Counted from the stretch's first letter, positions 1 through 8,399 are shown. The stretch is DNA of 64,000 nucleotides from an uncultured Alphaproteobacteria bacterium (GCA_934271465.1 CAKQRQ010000005.1:1-64000), one strand, 5' to 3'. Made by a program: numbers and translations. Notes: generated from the letters alone by a model not told the origin.

Positions 1-13
1 GCGCATCTAGAGC

Positions 14-84
14 GATTTTAACGGGGCATGGCGAAATGCTCATTTACTATTATGTAAACTCCGCTTTCGCCACCCCTCAAAATC
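14..84. repeat. Long imperfect hairpin, possible palindromic repeat element
   Basis: Two arms fold on each other with small internal loops. Complementary blocks, from outside in, are GATTTT (14-19) with AAAATC (79-84), GGGG with CCCC, TGGCGAAA (29-36) with TTTCGCCA (65-72), and an inner TTTAC (43-47) with GTAAA (54-58). No T-tract follows, so it is not a textbook intrinsic terminator. It may be an intergenic palindromic element or the processed 3' end of a transcript entering from the left. I saw no second copy in the window. The rest of 1-241 holds no gene I can support. Confidence 0.5.
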
Positions 85-241
85 ACTTTATCTGCACTAT
101 TCTCCGCCTTTTTCAAAAAAGTGTCTGGCTGGCAACTTTTTGTTATTTTAGAATAAAATAAGCACTTACAATGTAGAAGTGAATTTTTGGGCTATTGTTG
201 CTCAGCTTGGCGAAAAAGCCTTGGCTGCTTAGCGTTGTTTT

Positions 242-649
242 ATGTTTTTAAAAGATTTTTTTAATTCCTCTGTGGGTAATGAGGTTCCTAAAGTGGGAGA
301 CGTGGTGTATGAGGATAAGACTTTTGGTGCGGCCTCGGATTATGATTGAACCAAAAGGGCTGTTGGAGTTGTTGCTATTGTTTCAGAAGATGCACGGGAT
401 GTAACGATTATTAATCTGAAAGATTTGACTTTTAGTTCAAAAGATGTAGCGGGAAATTTTAACCCAGAAAATCCTTATGGTGCTTCAAATGCGACAATTT
501 ATTGGCGTACCCGTTTCAAAGGTATGGAAGATATTGCTGAAATAGAAAATTTTGGAGAAATTAAATTTTTAACAACGATTAATCCTAATGCACCGGTTGT
601 GACGGTGGAGAGGCTTAAGAAAAGTTTTACTGAGCCTCAGCACTGTTAG
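242..649 (+). pseudogene. Decayed orphan surface-type domain gene, paralogue of the gene at 28936-29562
   Basis: Reading from the ATG at 242, the frame is open to 649 except for a TGA at 347-349, and a TAG lies in frame just upstream at 230-232. The translation aligns end to end with the C-terminal half of the protein at 28936-29562: LKDFF/MKDFF, GDVVYEDK/GDIVYTDK, SEDARD/SEDCRD, NFNPENP/NFNPDNP and RMEDI-like segments match in order. The stop is one base from TGG (Trp), so a nonsense mutation is the simplest reading. TGA ends other genes here (mreD, ddl), which argues against recoding. The part from 425 could in principle be translated alone (74 residues). It ends directly against the stop codon of the opposite-strand gene. 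Function unknown. Confidence 0.65.
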
Positions 650-1366
650 TTAGAAAAATGTCAGCACGGCGGCAAAGAAAATCGGAATGGATAGATTGTC
701 ATCAATTTCCATTTTGTCTTCATAAACCTCGGCCAAGGTGGCGACAACACAGGCAACGACGCTTATTAATGTGAACGGATGCAGGGCAACAAGGCATAAG
801 TTGACCAAAACGGCCGAGATAAAAAAGGCGGCTGTCCCTTCCAGAGTTTTGTTTTTGTAAATCTTGATTTTTCCGATAGATCGGCCGACCAAAGCTGCTG
901 AGCTGTCAGAAATCAGCATAACCGTCAAGGCAATGGCCGCAACACCTTTGTCAAACAGGCACAAGCACAGCAAAGCCGACAATAAGACATAAATAGCCCC
1001 CGTAAATTGGAAATGTTCGCGGGAAGTTTCTTTGTTGCGCAAGGTTTTGAAAAACAGCACGCCAAAAGATTTGCGCGCCCAGGTGTATCTTTTGAAATTT
1101 CCGTATTCCAAAAGAATGTTTCCTGTTAAAATAATTAAAAAAATGGGAATTAAAATGGCTTTCGGCATAAAATAAATGGCTGCCGGAATCCATAGAGAGC
1201 TTAAGTGAATGGCTTTGCGAAAGAGCTCTTTTTTGAACGCTTTGTCCTGACGCAACTGCTGATATAATAAATCCGCCTCGGCAAAGTTGGCTTCCCAACT
1301 CAGCCGGCGTTTGATTGATTTGAAGATTTTATTGTAATCAGGTTTTTGCGTTTTAAAATTCCACAT
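650..1366 (-). CDS. Diacylglycerol/polyprenol kinase-like integral membrane protein (SEC59/DGK1/VTE5 family)
   Basis: Predicted 238-residue membrane protein of the CTP-dependent lipid/polyprenol kinase family, related to eukaryotic dolichol kinase and phytol kinase. Visible family marks are an RKAIHLSSLWIP segment before the first hydrophobic stretch, then DSSAALVGRSIG and a Lys-Thr-Leu-Glu-Gly (KTLEG) motif just before the last helices. The sequence has about six hydrophobic segments. An upstream ATG at 1462 keeps the frame open, but the ATG at 1366 is preceded by AAGAGG at good spacing and removes a low-complexity extension, so I chose it. Substrate cannot be told from sequence; undecaprenol, diacylglycerol or an isoprenoid alcohol are possible. 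Confidence 0.7.
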   Translation of the reverse strand: MWNFKTQKPDYNKIFKSIKRRLSWEANFAEADLLYQQLRQDKAFKKELFRKAIHLSSLWIPAAIYFMPKAILIPIFLIILTGNILLEYGNFKRYTWARKSFGVLFFKTLRNKETSREHFQFTGAIYVLLSALLCLCLFDKGVAAIALTVMLISDSSAALVGRSIGKIKIYKNKTLEGTAAFFISAVLVNLCLVALHPFTLISVVACVVATLAEVYEDKMEIDDNLSIPIFFAAVLTFF

Positions 1367-1499
1367 TTCGGCCTCTTTTGTCTGACTGTCTAGGGGCATA
1401 TTAAAAAAACGAGGGTGTAATCTCAAGAAAAAAAACGAACTGTGTGGATTAAAAAACGACACTTAATGTTTATATATGTTTCAAACAAGGAGAAAAGAT

Positions 1500-1724
1500 A
1501 TGTTAGAGCAAAAAACAATAGTCAAGGATTATACCAAGCAATCTTATCAGGATATTGATGATGAAAGCTTTAGAGTGCGGTCGCTTAAACAATCCCGTCT
1601 GATTAAACCGGTTGATGGATTTGATGATGAGTGCGAGTTTGAGAAAAATATGTTTAACTTCGGCGATGAGGAAGATTTACCGGATTCAGACAGAGCCGCG
1701 GATAGACGATGCAAAAATTTTTGA
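1500..1724 (+). CDS. Small acidic protein of unknown function
   Basis: A 74-residue protein beginning MLEQKTIVKDYTK, preceded by AAGGAG eight bases upstream of the ATG at 1500. A longer frame from 1476 lacks a ribosome site. It is hydrophilic and acidic, with Asp/Glu clusters (DIDDESF, DDECEFE, GDEEDLPDSD) and no membrane segment. It stands alone, divergent from the lipid-kinase-like gene and convergent with the xre gene, and ends at a strong terminator. I do not recognise the family. Confidence 0.6.
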   Translation: MLEQKTIVKDYTKQSYQDIDDESFRVRSLKQSRLIKPVDGFDDECEFEKNMFNFGDEEDLPDSDRAADRRCKNF

Positions 1725-1730
1725 TATAAA

Positions 1731-1757
1731 AAAACCGATTTTGGTAAATCGGTTTTT
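1731..1757. terminator. Bidirectional intrinsic terminator
   Basis: An 11-bp stem (AAAACCGATTT / AAATCGGTTTT) with a TGGT loop. It is A-rich on the left and T-rich on the right, so it can end both the rightward small gene and the leftward xre gene. Confidence 0.85.
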
Positions 1758-1763
1758 GGAAAT

Positions 1764-2291
1764 TTAGGCGTTTGCTTCGTCTTCATCTTCTAATTCGGCT
1801 TCTGCTTCGGTTCGTTCTTGAAGATAAGAGCTTTTTGCCAAAGTCAAAATCAAATCAAAAAGATATCTAGCCGCTTGCCTGTTATTGATTTTGTAATAGG
1901 CCTGAACCAATTCCAAAGTTTCCTGCTTGCGCATCGGGTCGGTGTTGAAGACCTCGTTTTCTTCACGCAGGCAAACTTGAGCCTCTGGATTGCTAAACAT
2001 TCTGGGGCTTTGTTTAGCAACTCTTTTGTCCATGTCATCATAGAAAAAGCTGACAGGCGTTTCCATCACAACGCTGAAATCCCATAAACGGCTTGCGCTG
2101 ACGCGGTTCATTCCTTTTTCGTATTTTTGAATCTGTTGAAACGTCAATCCAAGCAAATCGCCGAGTTTCTCTTGACTCCAACCGAGCAAATTCCGGCGCA
2201 GTCTGATGCGTCTGCCGACATGGACGTCAACCGGATTCGGAGCGCCGGAAGGCATCCGGCCGCGGGAAGCTTTACGAGATGATGATTTCAT
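1764..2291 (-). CDS. XRE-family helix-turn-helix transcriptional regulator
   Basis: A 175-residue regulator with a Cro/C1-type HTH near residues 25-85 (RRIRLRRNLLGWSQEKLGD, then LTFQQIQKYEKG and a short SASRLWDFS helix). It is followed by an alpha-helical C-terminal region and an acidic tail (EAEAELEDEDEANA). This regulator type sits next to lnt and often near metK in many Alphaproteobacteria. AAGGAG precedes the ATG. It is the last gene of the leftward miaB-phoH-ybeY-lnt run, 29 bases after lnt. Targets cannot be inferred from the sequence. Confidence 0.85.
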   Translation of the reverse strand: MKSSSRKASRGRMPSGAPNPVDVHVGRRIRLRRNLLGWSQEKLGDLLGLTFQQIQKYEKGMNRVSASRLWDFSVVMETPVSFFYDDMDKRVAKQSPRMFSNPEAQVCLREENEVFNTDPMRKQETLELVQAYYKINNRQAARYLFDLILTLAKSSYLQERTEAEAELEDEDEANA

Positions 2292-2320
2292 AAGTTACTC
2301 CTTTGTCAAAATATTGTTTC

Positions 2321-3838
2321 TCAATTTTTACGCTTTACTACTTTTATAATGCCTAAAAATAATAAAATCAAGCAAAAGCTTATTGTTATCCAATTTCCAT
2401 AACGGCTGTAAAGTGTTGGGGTAATTGCTCGGGGAAGAACTCCTTCGCTGATCCCCTTTTGATTGAGTTTGAGTATTTGCAGCTCATCTCCATAGGGGGT
2501 AATAATTCCACTGATGCCGTTGTTTGCAGAGCGAACAAGCGGCAGGCCTTCTTCAACAGCGCGCAATTTTGCGGCAATCCAATGTTGGTAAGGACCGGCT
2601 GATTCGCCATACCATCCGTCATTTGTCAGGTTAATTAAAAATTCTGGTCGGTTGTTGATATTCGCAACTTCATGCGGAAATATGACTTCATAACATATAA
2701 TTCCTCCAAAAGAGGGAATATTTTGAAAACGGAGTGTTTGGGGGCCGGATCCTTTGCCAAATGTGCCGATGGCGTTAGCTACGGGGCGGATAAATTCGGG
2801 CAGATATTTGCGTCCGGGGATATATTCGCCGAAAGGGACAAGATGGGATTTGTGGTAAAGTCCGGCAATGGCGCCGTCTGATGTGATAACAGCTATGGAG
2901 TTGTGCGGCAGCAGCCTGTTATCAAGTGGTTGATAGGTGATTGTCCCTGTAATGAGGTAGCTTCCTTTTGCAAGAATTTTTGCAATTTCAAGTCTGTGGA
3001 ATTCATCAGCTTCAAGGCGGAAGGGGGAGGCTGTTTCGCCCCAGATAATAATGTTGGGGGTGCGCCCTGTGTCTTTGGATGATAGGGTCAAATATTCCTG
3101 AAAATTGTTCTCGGCAGTGTCTTGGCTCCACTTCAGTTTTTGAGGAATGCTCGGTTGGACAAGCCGCACGATTGTTTGAGTTTGCTCTCTGATGGCGTTT
3201 TTAATCCGCTGGTATCCGAATGTCCACAGGCTGCCGAAACAGATTAAAATCCATAGACAGACTTCAAAAAATCTTCTTTTGGAAGGGGCGGCCAGCCAAA
3301 GGCCGAAAATGCCGTAACCTGACAAGGCGGCAAAAGAGAGCAGATAGGTTCCGCCGAGGGATGCAGCTTGAATCAGTTCTTGGTTGAAGGCTAACGAATA
3401 GCCGAGTAGATTCCAAGGAAAGCCAGTCAGGAAGAAACTTCGTATCCATTCAAACAAAATAGTTCCAGAGCTAAAAATAAGCCATTTCTGCCACGTTTTT
3501 TTTGAAATAAAAGTCATGGCTGCCGGAATTGCAAAAAAGAATCCGAAAAAAGTGCCCGAGGCTAATAAAACAATAGGATATAGCCAGCCGAAACGGGCAA
3601 TGTCAATGAGCAGAGCATTACCGACCCAGCTGAAACCGCACGCAAAATGGGCGAATCCGAAACAATAGCCGACGAAAAAGGCTCTTTTTGCTGTCGGGGC
3701 TTTGATAAGTAAATAAAGTAATGTTGAAAAACTTAAAAATGCCAAAAATATATAATAGTGCGGAGCGAAAGCCAAAGCGCTCAGAGCACCGGCAAAAAAA
3801 GCGGTTATTTTCGGGTGTCTTTCAAAAATAATCGGCAT
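2321..3838 (-). CDS. lnt: Apolipoprotein N-acyltransferase
   Basis: Inner-membrane enzyme that adds the third acyl chain to the N-terminal Cys of lipoproteins, taking it from phospholipid. The 505-residue length is normal. The N-terminal ~215 residues form the multi-pass region (GALSALAFAPHYY start, GFAHFACGFSWVGNAL) and residues ~225-480 the nitrilase-like domain. The catalytic Glu-Lys-Cys triad is visible as E268 (IIWGETASPF), K330 (GLYHKSHLVPFGEY) and C382 (GGIICYEVIFP). It starts five bases after the ybeY stop, so it is translationally coupled. The usual alphaproteobacterial corC between ybeY and lnt is absent here. Confidence 0.95.
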   Translation of the reverse strand: MPIIFERHPKITAFFAGALSALAFAPHYYIFLAFLSFSTLLYLLIKAPTAKRAFFVGYCFGFAHFACGFSWVGNALLIDIARFGWLYPIVLLASGTFFGFFFAIPAAMTFISKKTWQKWLIFSSGTILFEWIRSFFLTGFPWNLLGYSLAFNQELIQAASLGGTYLLSFAALSGYGIFGLWLAAPSKRRFFEVCLWILICFGSLWTFGYQRIKNAIREQTQTIVRLVQPSIPQKLKWSQDTAENNFQEYLTLSSKDTGRTPNIIIWGETASPFRLEADEFHRLEIAKILAKGSYLITGTITYQPLDNRLLPHNSIAVITSDGAIAGLYHKSHLVPFGEYIPGRKYLPEFIRPVANAIGTFGKGSGPQTLRFQNIPSFGGIICYEVIFPHEVANINNRPEFLINLTNDGWYGESAGPYQHWIAAKLRAVEEGLPLVRSANNGISGIITPYGDELQILKLNQKGISEGVLPRAITPTLYSRYGNWITISFCLILLFLGIIKVVKRKN

Positions 3839-3843
3839 TTCCT

Positions 3844-4359
3844 TTATTCCGTATAGGGATTGGGAATCCCTAAAAGAGCCAAAATTTTAATTTCAATCCC
3901 TTCCATTTCGTCAGCATCACTATCCGTTTGATGATCATATCCGAACAAATGCAGAATGCCATGCACTAAAAGGTGTGCAAAGTGATTTTCAAGCGGAATG
4001 TTTTTTTGTGAGGCTTCAGACTGGAGTGTTTCTAACGCTACGATAATATCGCCCAGTTCTACGGTTTCGGCAGTGTCCAGTTCGTCTAAAAATTCCTCAT
4101 CGTCTATATTGGCAAAAGATAGGACATTTGTCGGTTTGTCCATGCCCCTGAATTCGGCATTGAGCCGATGGGCTTCATTATTATTGCTTAAGGCTAGATT
4201 GATTTCAATCGGTTTGTCAAAACCAATAACGGGACTTAAGTCGTTTTGGTCGATGTAGGTCAAAGCCGTATCAAAGATGAGGCGTGCCTTTGATTGGCAA
4301 TTTTCGGCTGTCTTCCAACGCTCGTCTTCAACAATGACTTCCAGATGGTTTTTATTCAT
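3844..4359 (-). CDS. ybeY: Endoribonuclease YbeY (rRNA maturation factor)
   Basis: Metal-dependent RNase implicated in 16S rRNA 3' end maturation and ribosome quality control. The signature zinc site HGILHLFGYDH is present in full, followed by DADEMEG, and the N-terminal NxxHRLNAEFRGMDKPTNVLSF segment is typical. The frame runs open far upstream inside phoH. I chose the ATG at 4359 (171 residues), which has AGAG at a good distance; the ATG at 4365 is an alternative two codons longer. It overlaps the 3' end of phoH by a few bases, matching the conserved phoH-ybeY pairing. Confidence 0.93.
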   Translation of the reverse strand: MNKNHLEVIVEDERWKTAENCQSKARLIFDTALTYIDQNDLSPVIGFDKPIEINLALSNNNEAHRLNAEFRGMDKPTNVLSFANIDDEEFLDELDTAETVELGDIIVALETLQSEASQKNIPLENHFAHLLVHGILHLFGYDHQTDSDADEMEGIEIKILALLGIPNPYTE

Positions 4360-5317
4360 CACCATACTCTTTTTTGCTTTTTTGTTCATAGGCTTGGACA
4401 ATTTTTGCAACCAGTCCGTGACGGACAACATCTGCCGCTGTAAAACGAACAGAGCCGATATTCGGGGTTCCTTTAAGTGTGTCCAGTGCATCTCTTAATC
4501 CGGAGATAACGCCGCGGGGCAGGTCAACCTGACTTAGGTCTCCATTGACAACCATGCGTGAATTTTCGCCCAGACGGGTCAAAAACATTTTCATTTGCAT
4601 CGGAGTTGTATTTTGGGCTTCATCCAAAATAATGAAAGCGTTGGAAAGCGTGCGGCCGCGCATAAAAGCCAAAGGTGCAATTTCAATTTCGCCCAGAGCC
4701 AGTTTTTTATCAACTTGTTCAGCAGGCAGCATTTCATACAAGGCATCATACAACGGACGCAGGTAAGGATCGACTTTTTCTTTGAGGTCTCCGGGGAGAA
4801 AGCCCAGATTTTCGCCGGCCTCGACAGCCGGACGGGATAAGATAATTTTATCAATCGTTCCCTCAAGCATCATTGAGACAGCCAGAGCAACGGCCAGATA
4901 TGTTTTTCCGGTTCCGGCAGGACCCAAGCCGAAAACAAGCTCGTTTTGCATCATGGTTTGGATATATTCAGCTTGTGTGGCCGACCGCGGATAAATATGG
5001 CGTTTTTTTGTCTTAAGGACAATATTGCTCAGGTCTTGGGCTGTTTGCGTATCAATGTTGTCGCTGCACATTCTTGCAGCGGCTTTAACTTCTTGTTCGC
5101 CGATTTCGATGCCGCGGCTGACTTTATTATATAAGACATCAATGGCTGTTTTTGTTTGTTCAATGGCTTTTTTGTCGCCTTTGACGGTTATGTTGTTGCC
5201 GAAACAGCTGATTTCGACATTCATAATTTTTTCAAGCAGTTTGAGGTTGCCGTCATGGGCGCCGACCATTTGCTGCACCAGAGTATTATTAAATAATTCA
5301 AAAGAAATTTCTGCCAT
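4352..5317 (-). CDS. phoH: PhoH-like ATPase (YbeZ type)
   Basis: Cytoplasmic P-loop ATPase that is nearly always encoded beside ybeY and thought to act with it in RNA metabolism. The 321-residue protein has a small N-terminal KH-like region (to ~70), Walker A GPAGTGKT at 132-139, the family motif SRPAVEAGENLGFLPGD near 161-177, and Walker B FIILDEAQN at 228-236, followed by NGDLSQVDLP. It lies five bases downstream of miaB and overlaps ybeY, so the three form one transcript. Confidence 0.93.
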   Translation of the reverse strand: MAEISFELFNNTLVQQMVGAHDGNLKLLEKIMNVEISCFGNNITVKGDKKAIEQTKTAIDVLYNKVSRGIEIGEQEVKAAARMCSDNIDTQTAQDLSNIVLKTKKRHIYPRSATQAEYIQTMMQNELVFGLGPAGTGKTYLAVALAVSMMLEGTIDKIILSRPAVEAGENLGFLPGDLKEKVDPYLRPLYDALYEMLPAEQVDKKLALGEIEIAPLAFMRGRTLSNAFIILDEAQNTTPMQMKMFLTRLGENSRMVVNGDLSQVDLPRGVISGLRDALDTLKGTPNIGSVRFTAADVVRHGLVAKIVQAYEQKSKKEYGDE

Positions 5318-5321
5318 TTTT

Positions 5322-6656
5322 TTATCCTTCTATAAGTGTTCCGGCCAAAGAGTTAACGGTTCCTTCTTCAATCTTGACATTAACGATTTTGTTCAAAAAC
5401 TTTTTGTCGGCCGAGGCGTGGACATTTTGCATATAGGGGGTTCGCCCGATGAGCTGTCCAAAATGCCGGCCTTTTATTTCAAACAATACAGGAACTATCT
5501 TACCAACCATTTCTTTATTAAAGTTTAATTGATAAGAGAATAATTTGTCCTGAAGAATGCTCAGGCGTTCTTTTTTGACTCTTTCTTCAACCTGATTAGG
5601 CATTAAGGCAGCCGGTGTTCCGGGGCGTTTTGAATATTTGAACGAAAAGGCCTGAATAAATTTGACTTTGTCGACAATCTCAAGAGTTTGTTCGAAATCT
5701 TTGTCCGTTTCTCCGGGGAATCCGACAATGAAATCAGATGAAAATCCTAAGTCGGGATTGGCTTCTTTGAGACGGGAGATAATTTCAAGATATTGCGAGG
5801 CATTGTGTCGGCGGTTCATGGCCTTGAGAATCGCATCAGATCCGGATTGAACTGGCAAATGCAGATAAGGCATCAGTTTTTTCAAATCCCGATGGCAGGC
5901 AATCAGGTCTTCATTGACGTCTGCCGGATAAGAGGTGGTGTAGCGGAGACGTTCCAATCCGTCTATGTCGTTCAGGCGGCGTAACAGATAGGCCAGATTG
6001 CGTTCTTTCCCCGAGGCATCTTCTCCGTGATAGGAATTAACATTTTGTCCCAAAAGGTTGATTTCAACAGTCCCTTCCGAGACAAGCTTTTTGGCTTCGG
6101 CAACAACTTCTTCAATTGGACGAGATGTTTCAATTCCTCTGGTGTAGGGGACAACGCAATAAGTGCAAAAATTATTGCAGCCTTCCTGAATGGCTAGATA
6201 AGAACAGCCGCCGGTTGACGTGTTGTCCGGTAAAAAGTCAAATTTTGATTCTGCTGGAAATTCGGTATCAATGACGGGAATGCCGCGGTGGCGAGAGATT
6301 TTTGCCAAAACTTCCGGAAGGCGGTAATATGTCAATGGGCCAAGCGCAAAATCAATAATGTCTGTTCGTTTAATCATTTGTTCATCTTCAGCCTGCACAA
6401 CACAGCCCATGACGCCGATAATGGTTTGTTTTCCTTCTTCAAGGCGTTCTTGTTTTATCAGATTGATGCGCCCTAAATCCGAAAAGAGTTTTTCGGTGGC
6501 TTTTTCCCTGATGTGGCAGGTATTAAAGATAATTAAATCGGCCTGTTTGGGGGAGGAGGCCTCTTTCATGCCCAGATTTTTCAAAATAGAGGCTACCCGA
6601 TGCGAATCGTAAACATTCATCTGGCAACCGAAAGTTTTGATGTAAAATTTTTCCAT
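5322..6656 (-). CDS. miaB: tRNA-2-methylthio-N6-dimethylallyladenosine synthase
   Basis: Radical-SAM methylthiotransferase that converts i6A37 to ms2i6A37 in tRNAs reading UNN codons. The 444 residues show the N-terminal UPF0004 domain with its three cluster cysteines (C11, C47, C85), the radical-SAM CxxxCxxC (C160, C164, C167 in EGCNNFCTYC) and a C-terminal TRAM domain. The partner enzyme that makes its substrate, miaA, is in this window at 19.5 kb. This is the first gene of the leftward operon, with a promoter-like sequence upstream. Confidence 0.95.
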   Translation of the reverse strand: MEKFYIKTFGCQMNVYDSHRVASILKNLGMKEASSPKQADLIIFNTCHIREKATEKLFSDLGRINLIKQERLEEGKQTIIGVMGCVVQAEDEQMIKRTDIIDFALGPLTYYRLPEVLAKISRHRGIPVIDTEFPAESKFDFLPDNTSTGGCSYLAIQEGCNNFCTYCVVPYTRGIETSRPIEEVVAEAKKLVSEGTVEINLLGQNVNSYHGEDASGKERNLAYLLRRLNDIDGLERLRYTTSYPADVNEDLIACHRDLKKLMPYLHLPVQSGSDAILKAMNRRHNASQYLEIISRLKEANPDLGFSSDFIVGFPGETDKDFEQTLEIVDKVKFIQAFSFKYSKRPGTPAALMPNQVEERVKKERLSILQDKLFSYQLNFNKEMVGKIVPVLFEIKGRHFGQLIGRTPYMQNVHASADKKFLNKIVNVKIEEGTVNSLAGTLIEG

Positions 6657-6691
6657 AAGTTTTCCTTAGACTCTCGTCTTGTTTTCGGGAT

Positions 6692-6720
6692 ATACTAGAA
6701 TATCCTTTCTGTTTTTTCAA
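6692..6720 (-). promoter_or_regulatory. Candidate sigma70-type promoter for miaB operon
   Basis: On the minus strand, TTGAAA (6720-6715) and TAGTAT (6697-6692) are 17 bases apart, about 35 bases upstream of the miaB start. The match is by eye only. Confidence 0.4.
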
Positions 6721-6750
6721 ACTTTTTTTAAGGGTTTTGTTTGTTTTTAA

Positions 6751-6779
6751 TTGAATTTTTATCATATTTTTTGTATTCT
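6751..6779 (+). promoter_or_regulatory. Candidate promoter for the TerB-domain gene
   Basis: TTGAAT (6751-6756) and TATTCT (6774-6779) are separated by 17 bases in an AT-rich gap 33 bases upstream of the ATG at 6812. It is divergent from the miaB promoter candidate. Confidence 0.35.
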
Positions 6780-6811
6780 TAACTTAACCGCTAACTTTCT
6801 GGAGAAGATTT

Positions 6812-7258
6812 ATGTTCAGCTTTACTATCGAAAATCAAACGGATTATATTTCCCAAATGTCGGAAAAAGAAAAAATTGTTTTTTTGAGAGTCTTAATTCA
6901 TTTGGCGAAAACCGACGGCTGTTTTGATGAGAATGAAAAGGCCTTTGTCAAGGATATTGCTTTTAATTTCGGTTTGCCCGAAAATAAAGTTGATGAAGTT
7001 TTCCAAGATGTTTCAGAACAAAGCCTTATTGAAGATGCTTCCTGCATTAAAAATCGCAAGGTGGCTTTGCAATTGATTAAGGAAGCATGCCTTTTGGCTA
7101 ATTCGGACGGCGATTTGTCCGAAAAAGAGATTGTTTTTATCGGCAAAATCGGGCAGACCATGGGGGTCGAGCTTGAAAAAATAGAACAAATCAGCCAGTG
7201 GGTCGTTGACAGAATTATTTGGCTTGAGGAAGGCAAAATCATTTTTGAACAGCTTTAG
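6812..7258 (+). CDS. TerB-like domain protein
   Basis: A 148-residue soluble protein of the TerB/DjlA-N helical fold. Two internal halves carry acidic loops, KTDGCFDENEKAFV near residue 35 and NSDGDLSEKEIVFI near 96, spaced like the metal-binding loops of TerB proteins. TGGAGAAG precedes the ATG. It is followed 26 bases later by a gene with its own AAGGAG, so the two are probably cotranscribed. TerB domains occur in tellurite/stress proteins and in many uncharacterised membrane-associated systems; the specific role here is unknown. Confidence 0.7.
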   Translation: MFSFTIENQTDYISQMSEKEKIVFLRVLIHLAKTDGCFDENEKAFVKDIAFNFGLPENKVDEVFQDVSEQSLIEDASCIKNRKVALQLIKEACLLANSDGDLSEKEIVFIGKIGQTMGVELEKIEQISQWVVDRIIWLEEGKIIFEQL

Positions 7259-7284
7259 TCGTATCAGCAGAAGGAGTGAAGCCC

Positions 7285-8388
7285 ATGAATGAAAGAGTGT
7301 ATGTCCAATTGAAAGATACGGCCAAAGTTCCGGATCGCGAGATGTATCGGGAGTATGCAGATTATTCGACGCAGCTGAAAAAAGACTGGCAACAGGCCGG
7401 CTTTACACGCGCTTATCTTCCTCAGGAAATTCAAGAACAGTATCAAGATGTCAGGGAAGTGTTGACACAGCACGCCGAACGGAATCCGGCAGCTTTTAAG
7501 AAGTCGGTTGATGCTTTAATCAGAGATCAGAAACTTGAGCAAAAATATGGCACTTATGTTCAGGCGGCCTCTCAGGGAATGTCTGGTTATCTTCCGTCTA
7601 AGGATGACAGCAAAGCCGTAACTTCTTTTAAAGGACGGACGGTCGATGCTTTTGATTTGGACTATATGATTGCGGAAAGTTTGCAGCAAATATATTCCGA
7701 ACAGGATCCGCGCGCCGAATATTATGATTGGATTAAACAACAGCATGATATTGAGGTCAATATTAATACCGGCGGAACAACAGAAGAAGAAATTGTTGAG
7801 CGCAATGCTTTTATTTCGTTTTTAGATGACCGCGAAACGGAAATTAAACGTATTATGGTTCTTTATGCCGGCGCGGCTTTTAATTCTCACAGCCGGCAGC
7901 AGGCGGCGGCTCAAGAGAAGCTAAAGTTTTTGGTTTTTAAGTTGAGCGAATTGAGACGCTTGCGCGAGAAAACGCAAAATACAAAATCTCAGGCCGATTC
8001 AAAAGAATATTTTGAAGAACAGGAAAAACGCCAGAGGGATGAAACCCGACGCCTGACAATGGGAGCTGCAACGGCTGGATATGTGGCGATGAGCCTAGCT
8101 GAACAGCGTCTGAATGAAAAAGTAAATGCTGCCGAACTCGAAAACAGTTTGGGAGACAGGTTGTTGTATATGAAACCTGATACTCAAACAAAAGAGCAGG
8201 CGTATGCCAAAATTAATGCGACAAAACATAATCGAAACCTTATGGCAAAAATGATTATGAAAATGCGCGGCTTGGAGGTTGATGAGGATACCGAGGAAGA
8301 AAACGTTTCGGAGATGCCTCTCAGGAAACAAATCCGCCAGCCGAGAGGATTTGTTGCGCGGGAGTATAATCAGTATACTGCGGGGTAG
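7285..8388 (+). CDS. Alpha-helical protein of unknown function
   Basis: A 367-residue hydrophilic protein that I do not recognise. The frame can start at a GTG at 7276, but AAGGAG (7271-7276) sits eight bases before the ATG at 7285, which I prefer. The sequence is rich in Gln, Glu, Lys and Arg, and its only mildly hydrophobic stretch is RRLTMGAATAGYVAMSLAEQ near residue 255. The segment around residues 190-245 looks like a long amphipathic or coiled-coil helix. No signal peptide. It follows the TerB-domain gene closely, so the two may work together. Confidence 0.65.
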   Translation: MNERVYVQLKDTAKVPDREMYREYADYSTQLKKDWQQAGFTRAYLPQEIQEQYQDVREVLTQHAERNPAAFKKSVDALIRDQKLEQKYGTYVQAASQGMSGYLPSKDDSKAVTSFKGRTVDAFDLDYMIAESLQQIYSEQDPRAEYYDWIKQQHDIEVNINTGGTTEEEIVERNAFISFLDDRETEIKRIMVLYAGAAFNSHSRQQAAAQEKLKFLVFKLSELRRLREKTQNTKSQADSKEYFEEQEKRQRDETRRLTMGAATAGYVAMSLAEQRLNEKVNAAELENSLGDRLLYMKPDTQTKEQAYAKINATKHNRNLMAKMIMKMRGLEVDEDTEEENVSEMPLRKQIRQPRGFVAREYNQYTAG

Positions 8389-8399
8389 ATTTTGCGGAG

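Noticed and set aside
347..349. TGA recoded as tryptophan
   Set aside because: Other genes in the window stop at TGA (mreD, ddl, ankyrin) and encode Trp by TGG, and a second in-frame stop lies at 230-232; nonsense decay is simpler.
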